Positions 49,635 through 58,098 of a stretch of DNA of 64,000 nt are shown here, piece by piece. Source of the DNA: Rhizobium sp. CF080 (lineage in GTDB: Bacteria > Pseudomonadota > Alphaproteobacteria > Rhizobiales > Rhizobiaceae). The stretch lies in NCBI RefSeq assembly GCF_000282095.2, contig NZ_AKKC02000005.1:62001-126000 (forward strand), given 5' to 3'. Each line of letters begins with the position of its first letter. Within the stretch, counting starts at the first letter, position 1. The notes under the pieces are model-generated. The model searched no databases. It saw nothing but the letters and a program-made list of their open reading frames with translations, and had not been told where the DNA came from. A program made the translations under genes and the position numbers.

Positions 49635-51382
49635 AACGCACCTTCCGATTTAGAGTCTTTTCGTGTGAGCACGATCATCACGGTGGCGCAGAGCGACATG
49701 AGGATCGTCCATAGGATGCCGAGCGCTGCGACTTCACCGGGCTGGCCGTTGGTCCATTGGTTGAACATGGCAACGGCAATCGTCTTGGAACTCGTGCTGG
49801 AGAGCAGAACCGCGATGGATAGCTCCTTGGCAGCCAGCAGGAAGATGAACAGCCAGCCGGCAATCAGCGCCGGTGACAGAAGCGGCAAAACCACACGCCG
49901 GAAGATCGAGCGCTGGGTGGCGCCGGCAATGCCCGCGGCCTCTTCAAGCTCGCGATGGATCTGCATCACACCCGGCTGCGCATAACGCATGCCATAAGGC
50001 ATGTAACGGATGATGAAGGCGATCACGATCAGCCAGATCGAGCCGTAGAGGCCGAAAGGGGTGCGCAGCGCCAACTGGATCATTGCCACGCCGAGCACGA
50101 TGCCGGGAAAGATGATCGGGATGCTGGCGAACTGCTCGATCAGCTGCGAACCGGGAAATTTCCTGACCGCGAACCAGGAGCCGAGCGCGGTCACCGCGAC
50201 CACCACCGTCGCCGCCGCCGCGGAGGCGAGGATCGTGTTGAAGGCAAGGCCGAGATAGTAGGGATCGCTGAGGATGACGGCATAGTTCTTGAGCGTCAGT
50301 GAACTCAGAGCCCGAATTTCGAAGGCCCGAACGAAAGGCGTCACACTGTTCCACAACATGGCGGCCAGCGGCAGGGCCAGTACCATCAGGAAGTTCAGGA
50401 GTATCACCATTCCGCCGACCCAGCGATAGCGGCCGAGATCGAACGGGCGAGGACGAAACCCCTTGCCGGTCACGCTGGCGTACCGATCGGCATTGCGCGA
50501 AATACGGCCGTAGAAATAAAGCAGCACCGAGACGAACACGATCAGCACGACGGCAAACGAACTGGAATGTCCGAGATCGGGCGGTACCCGTGTCATCGCC
50601 AGATAGACGTCCGATGTGAGCAACTTGACGCCGCCCGGGGTCCCCAGCAGCACCGGTACGTCGAACGCTTCGATATTGCGGATGAAAATGAAGATGGAGA
50701 GGCCAAGCAACGCCGGCTTGGCAAGCGGCAGCGATACCCGCATCACCGTATTGAACACGGAAGCGCCCGACATTCGCGCAGCCTCCTCAAGGTCGGCATT
50801 CTGCCGTTTGAATGTCGCGCCACAGAGCAGGAAAACCAGCGGAACCCAGAGCAGGCCCTCGACCAGCATCATACCGGGAATCGAGTAGACATTGACGATC
50901 GTATCCTTCGAGCCGGTCAGCGCCCGCCATGTCGCATTGACGGGGCCGGCGCGGCCGAGCAGGAACACCCAGGCACTGACATAGAGAATGGCAGGCGTAC
51001 CGAGCGAAACGACGGTCGTCGCCAGCGCCAGTTGCTTGAAGGGCGCATTCGTACGTTCGACGACCCAGGCGACGCTGGCTCCGACCACGAGCGACACGAT
51101 GGTCGCTCCGGCTGCGAACAGCACGGAATTGAAAGCGCTGATGTAGAGCGCCGGATCTTCGAGCAGCCGAGCGAAATTCTCCAGCGAATAGCCGCCGTCA
51201 GGATTGGTATAGTCCGTCAGGCTCGTCTGAATGAGCATTACCGCGGGCGGCAAAACGAAAGCGGCGATCAGGATCGTCAGCGCCACGACGGGCAGATACA
51301 GCTTAATCCCGCTTCCGCGCCACGACCCGGTCCGACGGGGCGCTGCCCGCCGAACCTGATTGACTTGAACGGCATCGGTCAT
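49631..51382 (-). CDS. ABC transporter permease with two fused permease domains (FbpB type)
   Basis: This 583-residue inner-membrane protein has about twelve hydrophobic helices in two homologous halves. Each half carries a BPD_transp_1 EAA loop: first EEAARMSGASVFNTVMRVSL (about residue 205), second EEAAGIAGATQRSIFRRVVL (about residue 480). Single-chain double permeases are typical of FbpB/AfuB importers. It overlaps both the binding-protein gene and the ATPase gene by four bases. It forms the pore of the importer. Confidence 0.92.
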   Translation of the reverse strand: MTDAVQVNQVRRAAPRRTGSWRGSGIKLYLPVVALTILIAAFVLPPAVMLIQTSLTDYTNPDGGYSLENFARLLEDPALYISAFNSVLFAAGATIVSLVVGASVAWVVERTNAPFKQLALATTVVSLGTPAILYVSAWVFLLGRAGPVNATWRALTGSKDTIVNVYSIPGMMLVEGLLWVPLVFLLCGATFKRQNADLEEAARMSGASVFNTVMRVSLPLAKPALLGLSIFIFIRNIEAFDVPVLLGTPGGVKLLTSDVYLAMTRVPPDLGHSSSFAVVLIVFVSVLLYFYGRISRNADRYASVTGKGFRPRPFDLGRYRWVGGMVILLNFLMVLALPLAAMLWNSVTPFVRAFEIRALSSLTLKNYAVILSDPYYLGLAFNTILASAAAATVVVAVTALGSWFAVRKFPGSQLIEQFASIPIIFPGIVLGVAMIQLALRTPFGLYGSIWLIVIAFIIRYMPYGMRYAQPGVMQIHRELEEAAGIAGATQRSIFRRVVLPLLSPALIAGWLFIFLLAAKELSIAVLLSSTSSKTIAVAMFNQWTNGQPGEVAALGILWTILMSLCATVMIVLTRKDSKSEGAL

Positions 51383-52398
51383 TTGAACAGCTCGTCGTAG
51401 ATCTTGATCCAGTCCTTGATATGCGCGCCGACATCTTCTGGCGTCAGGGCATAGGCCTTTGGATTATTGGCCTTGTCGCGCAGGGCGGGATTGGCCGCAA
51501 TGTAATTGGCCTTTGCCAGTACCTGCTGACCTTCGTCGGAGGCGATAAAATCGATGAGGAGCTTGCCGGCATTCGGATGCGGAGCCGCCTTGAGCAGGAA
51601 CATCGGATCGGCGGTGGCCGTCACCATCGGCGCAAGCGGAATCCACTTGACCGGGGCTCCCTGCGCGGCGCTGATATCGCTGTGATGGCTGAAGGTCGCC
51701 AGCGCCAGCGGATATTCGCCGACGATCACCTGGTCCAGCACGACGCGTTGGTTGGCCGGCACGTTGATGATCTTCTGCTTGGACAGCGCCTTCAGGTATT
51801 CCTTGCCCTTTTCCTCACCCATCACGCCAAGCACTGTGCCGATGAAACCGGGAGGTCCGCCCTGGGTCATCTGTGTCGCCCAGGCGATTTTGCCGGTAAA
51901 TTCCGGTTTCAGCAAATCCTGGTAGGTCTTCGGCGCATCGGCCTCTTCGATCAGCTCCGTATTGTAGGCCGGCACCAGGAAGCTTACGACCTGCGCCACC
52001 CACTTGCCGTTGACATCCTTGACCTCGGAGGGCCATTTGGCGGCAGACTCGGGTATGTAGTCGGCCACCTGACCGGCGGCGATCAGCATCGCCACGGTAC
52101 CGCCGCCGTGATGTACGTCGGCCTGCAGCTTGTTGACCTTCAACTCATCATTGATCTTGAGCAGCAGATCGGCAACCTTGCCGGTTACGGCCTCGACCTT
52201 GATGTTGGGATATTTCGCCTGGAAAGCCTTGGCGATCGGCCGCACCGCTTGGTCCTCCACCAGCGATGTGTACCAGACGACCTTGCCTTCCTTGTTGGCC
52301 GCATCGATCAGTGCCTGATCCGCCGCGAACGCTGGAACGGCCGATAGCAGCAATCCCAACGCACCGAATGCGAGTTTCGCGGTCTTGAAACTTCTCAT
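51379..52398 (-). CDS. ABC transporter periplasmic binding protein, ferric/organic-anion type
   Basis: This 339-residue type II periplasmic binding protein has a signal peptide (MRSFKTAKLAFGALGLLLSA, cleavage after AFA) and begins ADQALIDAANKEGKVVWYTS, the opening of the FbpA/AfuA class. The Tyr and Thr/Asp positions that bind ferric iron in true FbpA are not evident, so another ligand is likely. GGAGGAGG precedes the ATG; the codon at 52398 is preferred to 52401 for spacing. It overlaps the permease gene (ATGA). The following genes are CoA-transferase and lyase genes. Confidence 0.9.
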   Translation of the reverse strand: MRSFKTAKLAFGALGLLLSAVPAFAADQALIDAANKEGKVVWYTSLVEDQAVRPIAKAFQAKYPNIKVEAVTGKVADLLLKINDELKVNKLQADVHHGGGTVAMLIAAGQVADYIPESAAKWPSEVKDVNGKWVAQVVSFLVPAYNTELIEEADAPKTYQDLLKPEFTGKIAWATQMTQGGPPGFIGTVLGVMGEEKGKEYLKALSKQKIINVPANQRVVLDQVIVGEYPLALATFSHHSDISAAQGAPVKWIPLAPMVTATADPMFLLKAAPHPNAGKLLIDFIASDEGQQVLAKANYIAANPALRDKANNPKAYALTPEDVGAHIKDWIKIYDELFK

Positions 52399-52428
52399 CA
52401 TGTCCTCCTCCTTCAATTGTTACTTGTT

Positions 52429-53214
52429 TTATTCGCCGACGTAATTCGGTTTTCGCTTCTCCGCGAAGGCCAGACGCCCTTCGATCCGATCCTTGGTGTC
52501 GCGCATGATACCAAAGGTGATGCGCTCCATTTCAAGCCCCTCCGACAAGGGCAGGTTGACGCCCTGATAAACAAGCGCCTTGACCGCCCGCACCGCAAGC
52601 GGCGCATTGGCCGCAATGCCTTCGGCGATCGCAAGCGCCTCTTCCATCAAATCCGCCGGCTCCACCAATTTCGAGACAAGTCCGATGCGCAGCGCCTCCG
52701 CCGCGTCGATTCGGCCGCCGCCGAGCAAAAGCGGCATGGCATTGGTGAGTCCTACCAGACGCGGCAGGCGTTGCGTGCCGCCACCGCCGGGAATGCTGCC
52801 GACCCGCACTTCAGACAGGCCGAAGCTCGCGGTCGAAACCGCGATGCGGATGTCGCAGGCCATCGCAAGTTCGAGCCCGCCGGCCACGGCGATGCCGTTG
52901 ATGGCGCAGATCACCGGCTGGGGGATTTCAAGCACTTTGGTAATGGACTCGGTGTCGCGTTTTGTGCCGGCGCCGAAAGCCTGCTGGGCAAAGCTCGTCT
53001 TGGGCGGCATGGTCTTTTTCAGATCGGAGCCGGTGCAAAAAGCCTTCTCTCCGGTCCCGGTCAAAAGAACGACGCGGATGTCATTGTTCGTTCCGATGCG
53101 GCCGAACACGTCCCGGAGGTCGCTTCTGGTTTCCGGATCGATCGAGTTCAGGGCTTCAGGACGGTTCAACGTCACGATCGCGATGTGACCTTTGATCTCA
53201 ATTCCGACAGGCAT
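52429..53214 (-). CDS. Enoyl-CoA hydratase/isomerase family protein
   Basis: This 261-residue crotonase-fold protein has the oxyanion loop INGIAVAGGLELAMACD and the catalytic-Glu region FGLSEVRVGSIPGGGGTQRL. It hydrates a trans-2-enoyl-CoA, or performs another crotonase reaction such as ring-opening or isomerisation. It lies upstream of the importer genes, 30 bases before the binding-protein start, on the same strand. It fits the hydration step of the pathway outlined for this region. Confidence 0.92.
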   Translation of the reverse strand: MPVGIEIKGHIAIVTLNRPEALNSIDPETRSDLRDVFGRIGTNNDIRVVLLTGTGEKAFCTGSDLKKTMPPKTSFAQQAFGAGTKRDTESITKVLEIPQPVICAINGIAVAGGLELAMACDIRIAVSTASFGLSEVRVGSIPGGGGTQRLPRLVGLTNAMPLLLGGGRIDAAEALRIGLVSKLVEPADLMEEALAIAEGIAANAPLAVRAVKALVYQGVNLPLSEGLEMERITFGIMRDTKDRIEGRLAFAEKRKPNYVGE

Positions 53215-53432
53215 TCATTCCTCCCGCAGTGACGCCGCTTGATCGGGGGCACGCAGGCAGAACCTGCTTGACCGTAGCGAACGCGTCAAACGACGAATTC
53301 TTCGTGGCGGGTTGAGTTTCAGTCGAAAGCCTTGCGAAAACAGCGCCCCCGTCCAGACTAGATCAATGCTCTTGCCTGCGCCAACCCATTGAAGAAAAAG
53401 TATATTTAGCAACAATGAGAAAAATGCCTGTG
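53215..53432. promoter_or_regulatory. Likely promoter gap between two minus-strand gene groups
   Basis: This 218-base gap separates the hydrolase/GST pair from the enoyl-CoA hydratase and importer genes. It is AT-richer around 53385-53430. It may contain a promoter for the second transcript, but no consensus boxes are clear, and no terminator hairpin was seen for the upstream pair. Confidence 0.3.
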
Positions 53433-54233
53433 TCAAACCGTCAGAGAGTTGGAGGAATAGAACTCCTTCAAGGAAGCCGCCACCAGCGCAGGGGTCAGCG
53501 CCTGCATCACGTGCCCGCTGGGGATCACCGCAAACCGGGAATTCAAGGCGGTTTCGGCCAGTGCCTTCACCATCTCCGGTGGCCGTGTCTGATCGAAACT
53601 TCCGGCCAGGAACAGTGACGGACAGCGGAGCTTGGACAGATCCGGAGCAACATCCATGCCCGCCACCATTCGATAAAGTGCAGCAAAACTTTCCGGATCA
53701 TTAGCCAGCTTCCGGCACCATACGGCATTGACGCGGGCCGCATCATCCCGAAGTTCGGGCGGAAACGACCTCTCCCAGCTTTTCTCGCTCACCGCCCGCA
53801 CCCCAAGCTCCAGCAATCGTTCGGCCGCTGCCAATGTCTCCCGGCGCTTTTCCGGCGCGACACCCAAGGCGGGTGACAGTGCCGCCAAGGCCTCGAACAT
53901 GGCTGGCCGGCGGACGATGGCGCGGATGGCGGTCGCAGCCCCGATTGCACAGCCCGCAATCGAAAGCCTCTTGCCCCAACCGACATGATCGAGCAGCGCC
54001 AGAAGATCCGATGCAAGCTCGTCTATAGTCACCTCGCCGCGGATCTTTTCGGAAAGCCCCGCTCCCCGCATGTCGTAGGAGAGGATGCGGTAATCCGGTG
54101 ACAATCGCTCGACGACCTCCGACCAGCTCTCCAGGCTTCCCCCCATCTCATGCACGAGAACCAGGGGCCGGCTCCCACCGCCCGACAGCGAATACCGCAG
54201 CGCCACGCCGTTGACTTCGGCGAAGTGGATCAT
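53433..54233 (-). CDS. Alpha/beta-hydrolase with Cys at the nucleophile position
   Basis: This 266-residue protein is of the 3-oxoadipate enol-lactonase-like branch: LVLVHEMGGSLESWSEVV, ILSYDMRGAGLSEK, a triad Asp region LFLAGSFDQTRPPE, and a His near IPSGHVMQALTP. The nucleophile elbow reads SIAGCAIGAATAI, with Cys where Ser is usual. A Cys nucleophile works in dienelactone hydrolases, so activity on lactones or thioesters is possible. It overlaps the GST gene by four bases (ATGA) and is probably translated with it. Confidence 0.87.
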   Translation of the reverse strand: MIHFAEVNGVALRYSLSGGGSRPLVLVHEMGGSLESWSEVVERLSPDYRILSYDMRGAGLSEKIRGEVTIDELASDLLALLDHVGWGKRLSIAGCAIGAATAIRAIVRRPAMFEALAALSPALGVAPEKRRETLAAAERLLELGVRAVSEKSWERSFPPELRDDAARVNAVWCRKLANDPESFAALYRMVAGMDVAPDLSKLRCPSLFLAGSFDQTRPPEMVKALAETALNSRFAVIPSGHVMQALTPALVAASLKEFYSSNSLTV

Positions 54234-54868
54234 GGATTTGCCCTCTCGTCCTGAAATGCGGTATCCCGCATGGAGGCGCGCGCGCCGACCAACTCGTACC
54301 ATGCAGCCAATGCCGGGTGGCCGTCGCGCCATGCGTCGCTTTCAAAGCGGAAATCCATATAGGCGAGCGCGCAAGCCGTCGCGATCTGGGCAATCTCCAG
54401 CGGCCGCTGCATCCACCCACCGCCATTGGCCTCGAGATGATCGAGCCCCCATCCGAGCTTGGTGCGATAGGCGACGAGAAAATCATTCTCCATGCCGCCG
54501 GAACGATTTCGCTCGGACAGCCGCCTGAGCAGTATATCGAGCATGCCCTGGGCCGTCGCATGCCGGGTCAAGAGTTCGATGCGGCACTGCGGCGGCCCGA
54601 ACATCCAGGCAGCACCTGCCTTCAGGGCCAGGTACTCGCAGATGACCAGAGAATCATGCACCGCCGACCCGTCATCCAGCACAAGCGTCGGGATCTGGCC
54701 GAACGGGTTCGGGTTACCCTGATCCCGGTCCAGATTGCGGATCGAAACGACGACATTTCGCCGTTCGATCTCTTTGAGAAGATCCAGTTCATGCGCGGCG
54801 ACGAGCACTTTCCGGGCGTAGGGAGACCTGTCGGAGGCGATCAACAGCATTGCGCGACTTTCTTGCAT
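54230..54868 (-). CDS. Glutathione S-transferase family protein
   Basis: This 212-residue protein has the thioredoxin-fold N-terminal domain with LLIASDRSPYARKVLVAAHE (the S-P-Y-A-R pattern) and GQIPTLVLDDGSAVHDSLVI (cis-Pro and glutathione-binding Ser). The C-terminal helical domain ends around ALAAWYELVGARASM. In catabolic clusters such enzymes serve as maleylpyruvate isomerases, ether-cleaving enzymes or dehalogenases. It diverges from the LysR-type regulator and may be its first target. Confidence 0.88.
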   Translation of the reverse strand: MQESRAMLLIASDRSPYARKVLVAAHELDLLKEIERRNVVVSIRNLDRDQGNPNPFGQIPTLVLDDGSAVHDSLVICEYLALKAGAAWMFGPPQCRIELLTRHATAQGMLDILLRRLSERNRSGGMENDFLVAYRTKLGWGLDHLEANGGGWMQRPLEIAQIATACALAYMDFRFESDAWRDGHPALAAWYELVGARASMRDTAFQDERANP

Positions 54869-54944
54869 ATTGAATTTTGACTTGAGTTTTTATCACTCGG
54901 TGCTAGTGCTCTTCCCAAGCGATCAAGGAGAATCGTGAATTTAT

Positions 54945-54963
54945 CGTGAGACGATTTCTCACG
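54945..54963. promoter_or_regulatory. Inverted repeat in the LysR/GST divergent region, candidate operator
   Basis: CGTGAGA (54945-54951) and TCTCACG (54957-54963) form a perfect seven-base inverted repeat with five bases between arms. The repeat ends directly before the ribosome binding site of the LysR-type gene (GGGGAGGA). A second partial half-site ATCGTGA appears eleven bases upstream. LysR proteins commonly bind such dyads to control themselves and a divergent target. Binding is inferred. Confidence 0.5.
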
Positions 54964-54978
54964 GGGAGGAAAATCGAC

Positions 54979-55893
54979 ATGGCTTGGAGGCTTCCGCCTT
55001 TGAACGCGATCCGTTCCTTTGAGGTCGCGGCGCGTCACTCCAGTTTCACCAAGGCGGCCGACGAACTTTTCGTCACGCCCGGCGCCGTAAGTCGCCAGAT
55101 CCGGTCTCTCGAAGACCATCTCGGTCGCCCGCTTTTCGACCGCAACTACCGCGAGGTAAACCTGACCGCGGCAAGCCAGGCCTATGCGCAGGAATTGTTC
55201 GACGCCTTCGCCCAGATCGACAAGGCGACCCGCACATTCGCCGCCCACACGGAACAGCGCAAGCTGAAGGTCTATGCGCCGGTGACCTTTGCGATGCGCT
55301 GGCTGCTTCCGCGCCTCGGCTCCTATCATGCACTGTTTCCCGATCAAGGCGTCAGCATCGCCAGCGTCGGCAAGGCACCGGTCGATCTCGACATGCTCGA
55401 CCTCGACGTGGTGATCCGTCTGACGGGCAGCAGCCCGAGCACAATCGCCGAAAGACTGTTCGATGTGCGGCTGGTGCCTATCTGCAGCCCCAGCTTCATG
55501 GCGCAACACGGCCTCTCCCGCATCGAGGATCTCAGGAGCCTGCCGCTGCTGCATTCCACCCAGCGGCGCGACGACTGGCCGAAATGGCTGCAGATGGTCG
55601 GCATCGACCGGGATGTTTCGGCCCAAAGCGTGGTTTTCGAAAGTTCGTCGCTGGCTTATGAAGCGGCCCTCGGCGGACTTGGCGTCGCCATGGCGATGCA
55701 GACGCTGGTGGAAGACGATATTGCCGCCGGCAAGTTCGTCACCCCCTTCTCCCAGACCTATTCCGACGGCACGGCTTTCCACGTGGTCTATCCCTCCACC
55801 GCGCAAACGGATGAAGCAGTTCTAGGCTTTTCCAGCTGGATCAGGGAAGAGGCCGCCAAATCCATCATGCACGCACCGCACCCCCGCACTTGA
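54979..55893 (+). CDS. LysR-type transcriptional regulator, GcvA-like
   Basis: This 304-residue regulator has the N-terminal winged helix (residues 4-63; LNAIRSFEVAARHSSFTKAA then DELFVTPGAVSRQIRSLEDH) and the effector-binding domain from about 90 to 295. GGGGAGGA precedes the ATG at 54979. It diverges from the GST/hydrolase pair and is convergent with the TPP enzyme gene. It is the only regulator in this catabolic region, so it is the first candidate to control it. Confidence 0.92.
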   Translation: MAWRLPPLNAIRSFEVAARHSSFTKAADELFVTPGAVSRQIRSLEDHLGRPLFDRNYREVNLTAASQAYAQELFDAFAQIDKATRTFAAHTEQRKLKVYAPVTFAMRWLLPRLGSYHALFPDQGVSIASVGKAPVDLDMLDLDVVIRLTGSSPSTIAERLFDVRLVPICSPSFMAQHGLSRIEDLRSLPLLHSTQRRDDWPKWLQMVGIDRDVSAQSVVFESSSLAYEAALGGLGVAMAMQTLVEDDIAAGKFVTPFSQTYSDGTAFHVVYPSTAQTDEAVLGFSSWIREEAAKSIMHAPHPRT

Positions 55894-55899
55894 TATCGG

Positions 55900-57441
55900 T
55901 CAGAGCACTACTTCGATGAGGTAGGGACCGTTCATGGCGAGCCCTTCCCTCACCGCCTCGATAAACCCCTCAATATCGGTCACCTGCCTCCCCTCGACGC
56001 CCATGCCCTTGGCAAGGCTTACCCAATCGAGCGCCGGATTGCCGATATCGAGCATGCTCAGCGCCGTCGGGCCCGGATTGGGAAGACCGACATTGGACAG
56101 TTCGTCGCGCAGGATCTTGTAGGACCGGTTGGCCCAGACCAGCGTCAGCACGTTGAGTTTTTCGCGCGCCTGAGTCCACAGCGCCTGCAGCGTGTACATG
56201 CCGCTGCCGTCGGCCTGGAGGTTGATCACCTTGCGGTTCGGGCAGGCGACGGCGGCGCCTGTCGCCAGCGGAATGCCGATGCCGATCGCGCCGCCGGGCA
56301 GATGCAGCCAGTCATGCGCCGGCGCGCCGACCGTGAACTTGTAGAGGCTGCGGCCGACCGTGATCGATTCGTCGGCGACGATCGCATTTTCCGGCAGCAG
56401 CGCACCGAGCGCGGCGCCGATCGAATCGGGCGTCAGCGCACCGGTCGGCAGGGCCGGCCGAGACAGGTCCTGCAACTTCAGCGTTTCCAGCGAAGCACCG
56501 GTTTCCGCCATCAGCATATCTAGGCAGTTTTCAATGTCGTCATGGACGCTCGCCAGTGGGATGATTTCGCAGTCCTGATGGCTGGTCACGCTCGGTTCGT
56601 TGGGATGCGCGAAAAAGGCGACTGGCGCCTCTTCTCCAATCAGAATGATCTGCCGGATATCGGCCAGTGCCTTGATCTGCTGTCGCGCCGGGTTGGGCAG
56701 ACGCTCGACGATGGCGGTCCCGACACCGCGCTGGACACGAGGATTGCGACCGATTGTGGCAATCCGGGCACCGGTTTTCTGCGCGACCGCCGCAGCCATC
56801 ACCAATGTCCTGCGGTGGGTCGCGTCGTTGCCGGCGAGGATCATCGCATTGCCCTTGAGGAGAGCCGCGGCGGCCTGCTTGATCCGTTCGGATGAAACCT
56901 TGGCCCGTGGTGGCGGCTCGACCGTTGCCGCAACCACACCGCCCTCGCCCCATGCCGCATCAGCGGGCACGATCAGCGTCGAGACCTGGCCCATGCCGGT
57001 CTTGGCTGCGGCAAGCGCCTTGGCGCCATCGGCAGCAAGCGTCCCCGAGGATGTTGCGGTCAGCGTAGAGGCGGAGATGGCGCTGGAGATCGCCTGAATA
57101 TCGGAGGTCAGCGGCGCATCGTATTTCAGATGATAAGTCGCGTGTTCGCCCACGATATTGAGGACAGGGCTATGCGCCCGCTTGGCATTGTGCAGGTTGG
57201 CAAGGCCGTTTCCGAGGCCGGGGCCGAGATGCAAGAGCGTTGCCGCCGGCTTGCCGCTCATGCGGGCATAGCCATCGGCGGCACCAGTGACACCGCCCTC
57301 GAACAGGCAGAGCACGCAGCGCATGCCGGGCACCCTGTCGAGCGCGGCCACCAGATGCAGTTCCGAGGTCCCGGGGTTGGCAAAACAGACCTCGACACCA
57401 CTTTTCACCAACGTCTCGATCAAACTTTCGGCACCGTTCAT
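55900..57441 (-). CDS. TPP-dependent 2-oxoacid decarboxylase/acetolactate-synthase-like enzyme
   Basis: This 513-residue ThDP enzyme has the three-domain plan. The cofactor-activating Glu is in CLFEGGVTGAADGYARMSGK, the central domain is at about 190-320, and the diphosphate/metal site is in LQADGSGMYTLQALWTQA followed by ANRSY. The first Gly of G-D-G is Ala, which occurs in some members. The N-terminal motif FANPGTSELHLVAAL resembles benzoylformate decarboxylase and its relatives. GGGAGG precedes ATG 57441. It probably decarboxylates a 2-oxoacid to an aldehyde, for which the aldehyde dehydrogenase at 59013 is a candidate next step. Confidence 0.88.
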   Translation of the reverse strand: MNGAESLIETLVKSGVEVCFANPGTSELHLVAALDRVPGMRCVLCLFEGGVTGAADGYARMSGKPAATLLHLGPGLGNGLANLHNAKRAHSPVLNIVGEHATYHLKYDAPLTSDIQAISSAISASTLTATSSGTLAADGAKALAAAKTGMGQVSTLIVPADAAWGEGGVVAATVEPPPRAKVSSERIKQAAAALLKGNAMILAGNDATHRRTLVMAAAVAQKTGARIATIGRNPRVQRGVGTAIVERLPNPARQQIKALADIRQIILIGEEAPVAFFAHPNEPSVTSHQDCEIIPLASVHDDIENCLDMLMAETGASLETLKLQDLSRPALPTGALTPDSIGAALGALLPENAIVADESITVGRSLYKFTVGAPAHDWLHLPGGAIGIGIPLATGAAVACPNRKVINLQADGSGMYTLQALWTQAREKLNVLTLVWANRSYKILRDELSNVGLPNPGPTALSMLDIGNPALDWVSLAKGMGVEGRQVTDIEGFIEAVREGLAMNGPYLIEVVL

Positions 57442-57659
57442 ATTGGACCTCCCTCGAACATTCATGCGAAAACTGACCCGACTCGACCGGGCCGACTGCT
57501 TCTGGGCATCAGCGCCAGACCTCCCCTTTTCCACACAGTTAAGACGAGGAGGTCAAACGAGTAATTCGCAAAAGCGGGTTGCGTTTAATTCCGTTGACCC
57601 CAAGCGGCCGACGACCGCCTTATGCGGCCCATCAACCGGCTGTAGAAGGAGGCTCGCGG

Positions 57660-58091
57660 GTGGAGAAAATCGACATTCTGTTCGCTGAACGGGACATTCA
57701 CAAACAACTGATCCGTTTTTATACGGGGCTGGACGAGTGCCAGTTTGACATGATGGCATCGATCCTCACGCCGGACGGGCTCTGGCGTCGCGGCGGCGTC
57801 GACATCAAGGGACGCGAGATGTTCCTGGAGGCGATGAACAAGCGGGGTGCCGACAGGCATACGCGGCATATCCTGACGAACGTGCAGATCGACCTACAGG
57901 ACGAGACGTCGGGGGTCGCGAAGTTCTACTCCACGGCCTTCGTCCATGTCGGCCCGACCGACGACAAGGGCGTCTCCCCGATGGCCCTGCCAAGCAGCAT
58001 CGGCATCTACACGGCAACCTTCAAACGCACGGAAGAAGGCTGGCAGATCGCCGACCTGCGCTCCAAGCCGTCGTTCAAGAAGCAAGGGTGA
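57660..58091 (+). CDS. NTF2/SnoaL-like small protein
   Basis: This 143-residue protein begins at a GTG with AAGGAGG upstream. It has the cone-shaped NTF2-like fold pattern: a first helix IHKQLIRFYTGLDECQFDMM, a beta strand with a WRRGGVDIKG turn, HTRHILTNVQIDLQDETSGV, and a last strand GWQIADLRSKPSF. SnoaL-like proteins act as isomerases, cyclases or small binding partners. The FAH-family gene follows after seven bases, so both are likely co-transcribed. The substrate is unknown. Confidence 0.8.
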   Translation: MEKIDILFAERDIHKQLIRFYTGLDECQFDMMASILTPDGLWRRGGVDIKGREMFLEAMNKRGADRHTRHILTNVQIDLQDETSGVAKFYSTAFVHVGPTDDKGVSPMALPSSIGIYTATFKRTEEGWQIADLRSKPSFKKQG

Positions 58092-58098
58092 GCCGGCC

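Noticed and set aside
51379..52398. Assignment as a ferric-iron binding protein FbpA
   Set aside because: The iron-binding Tyr pair near the C-terminus is not evident and the operon context is CoA metabolism, so the ligand is left open.
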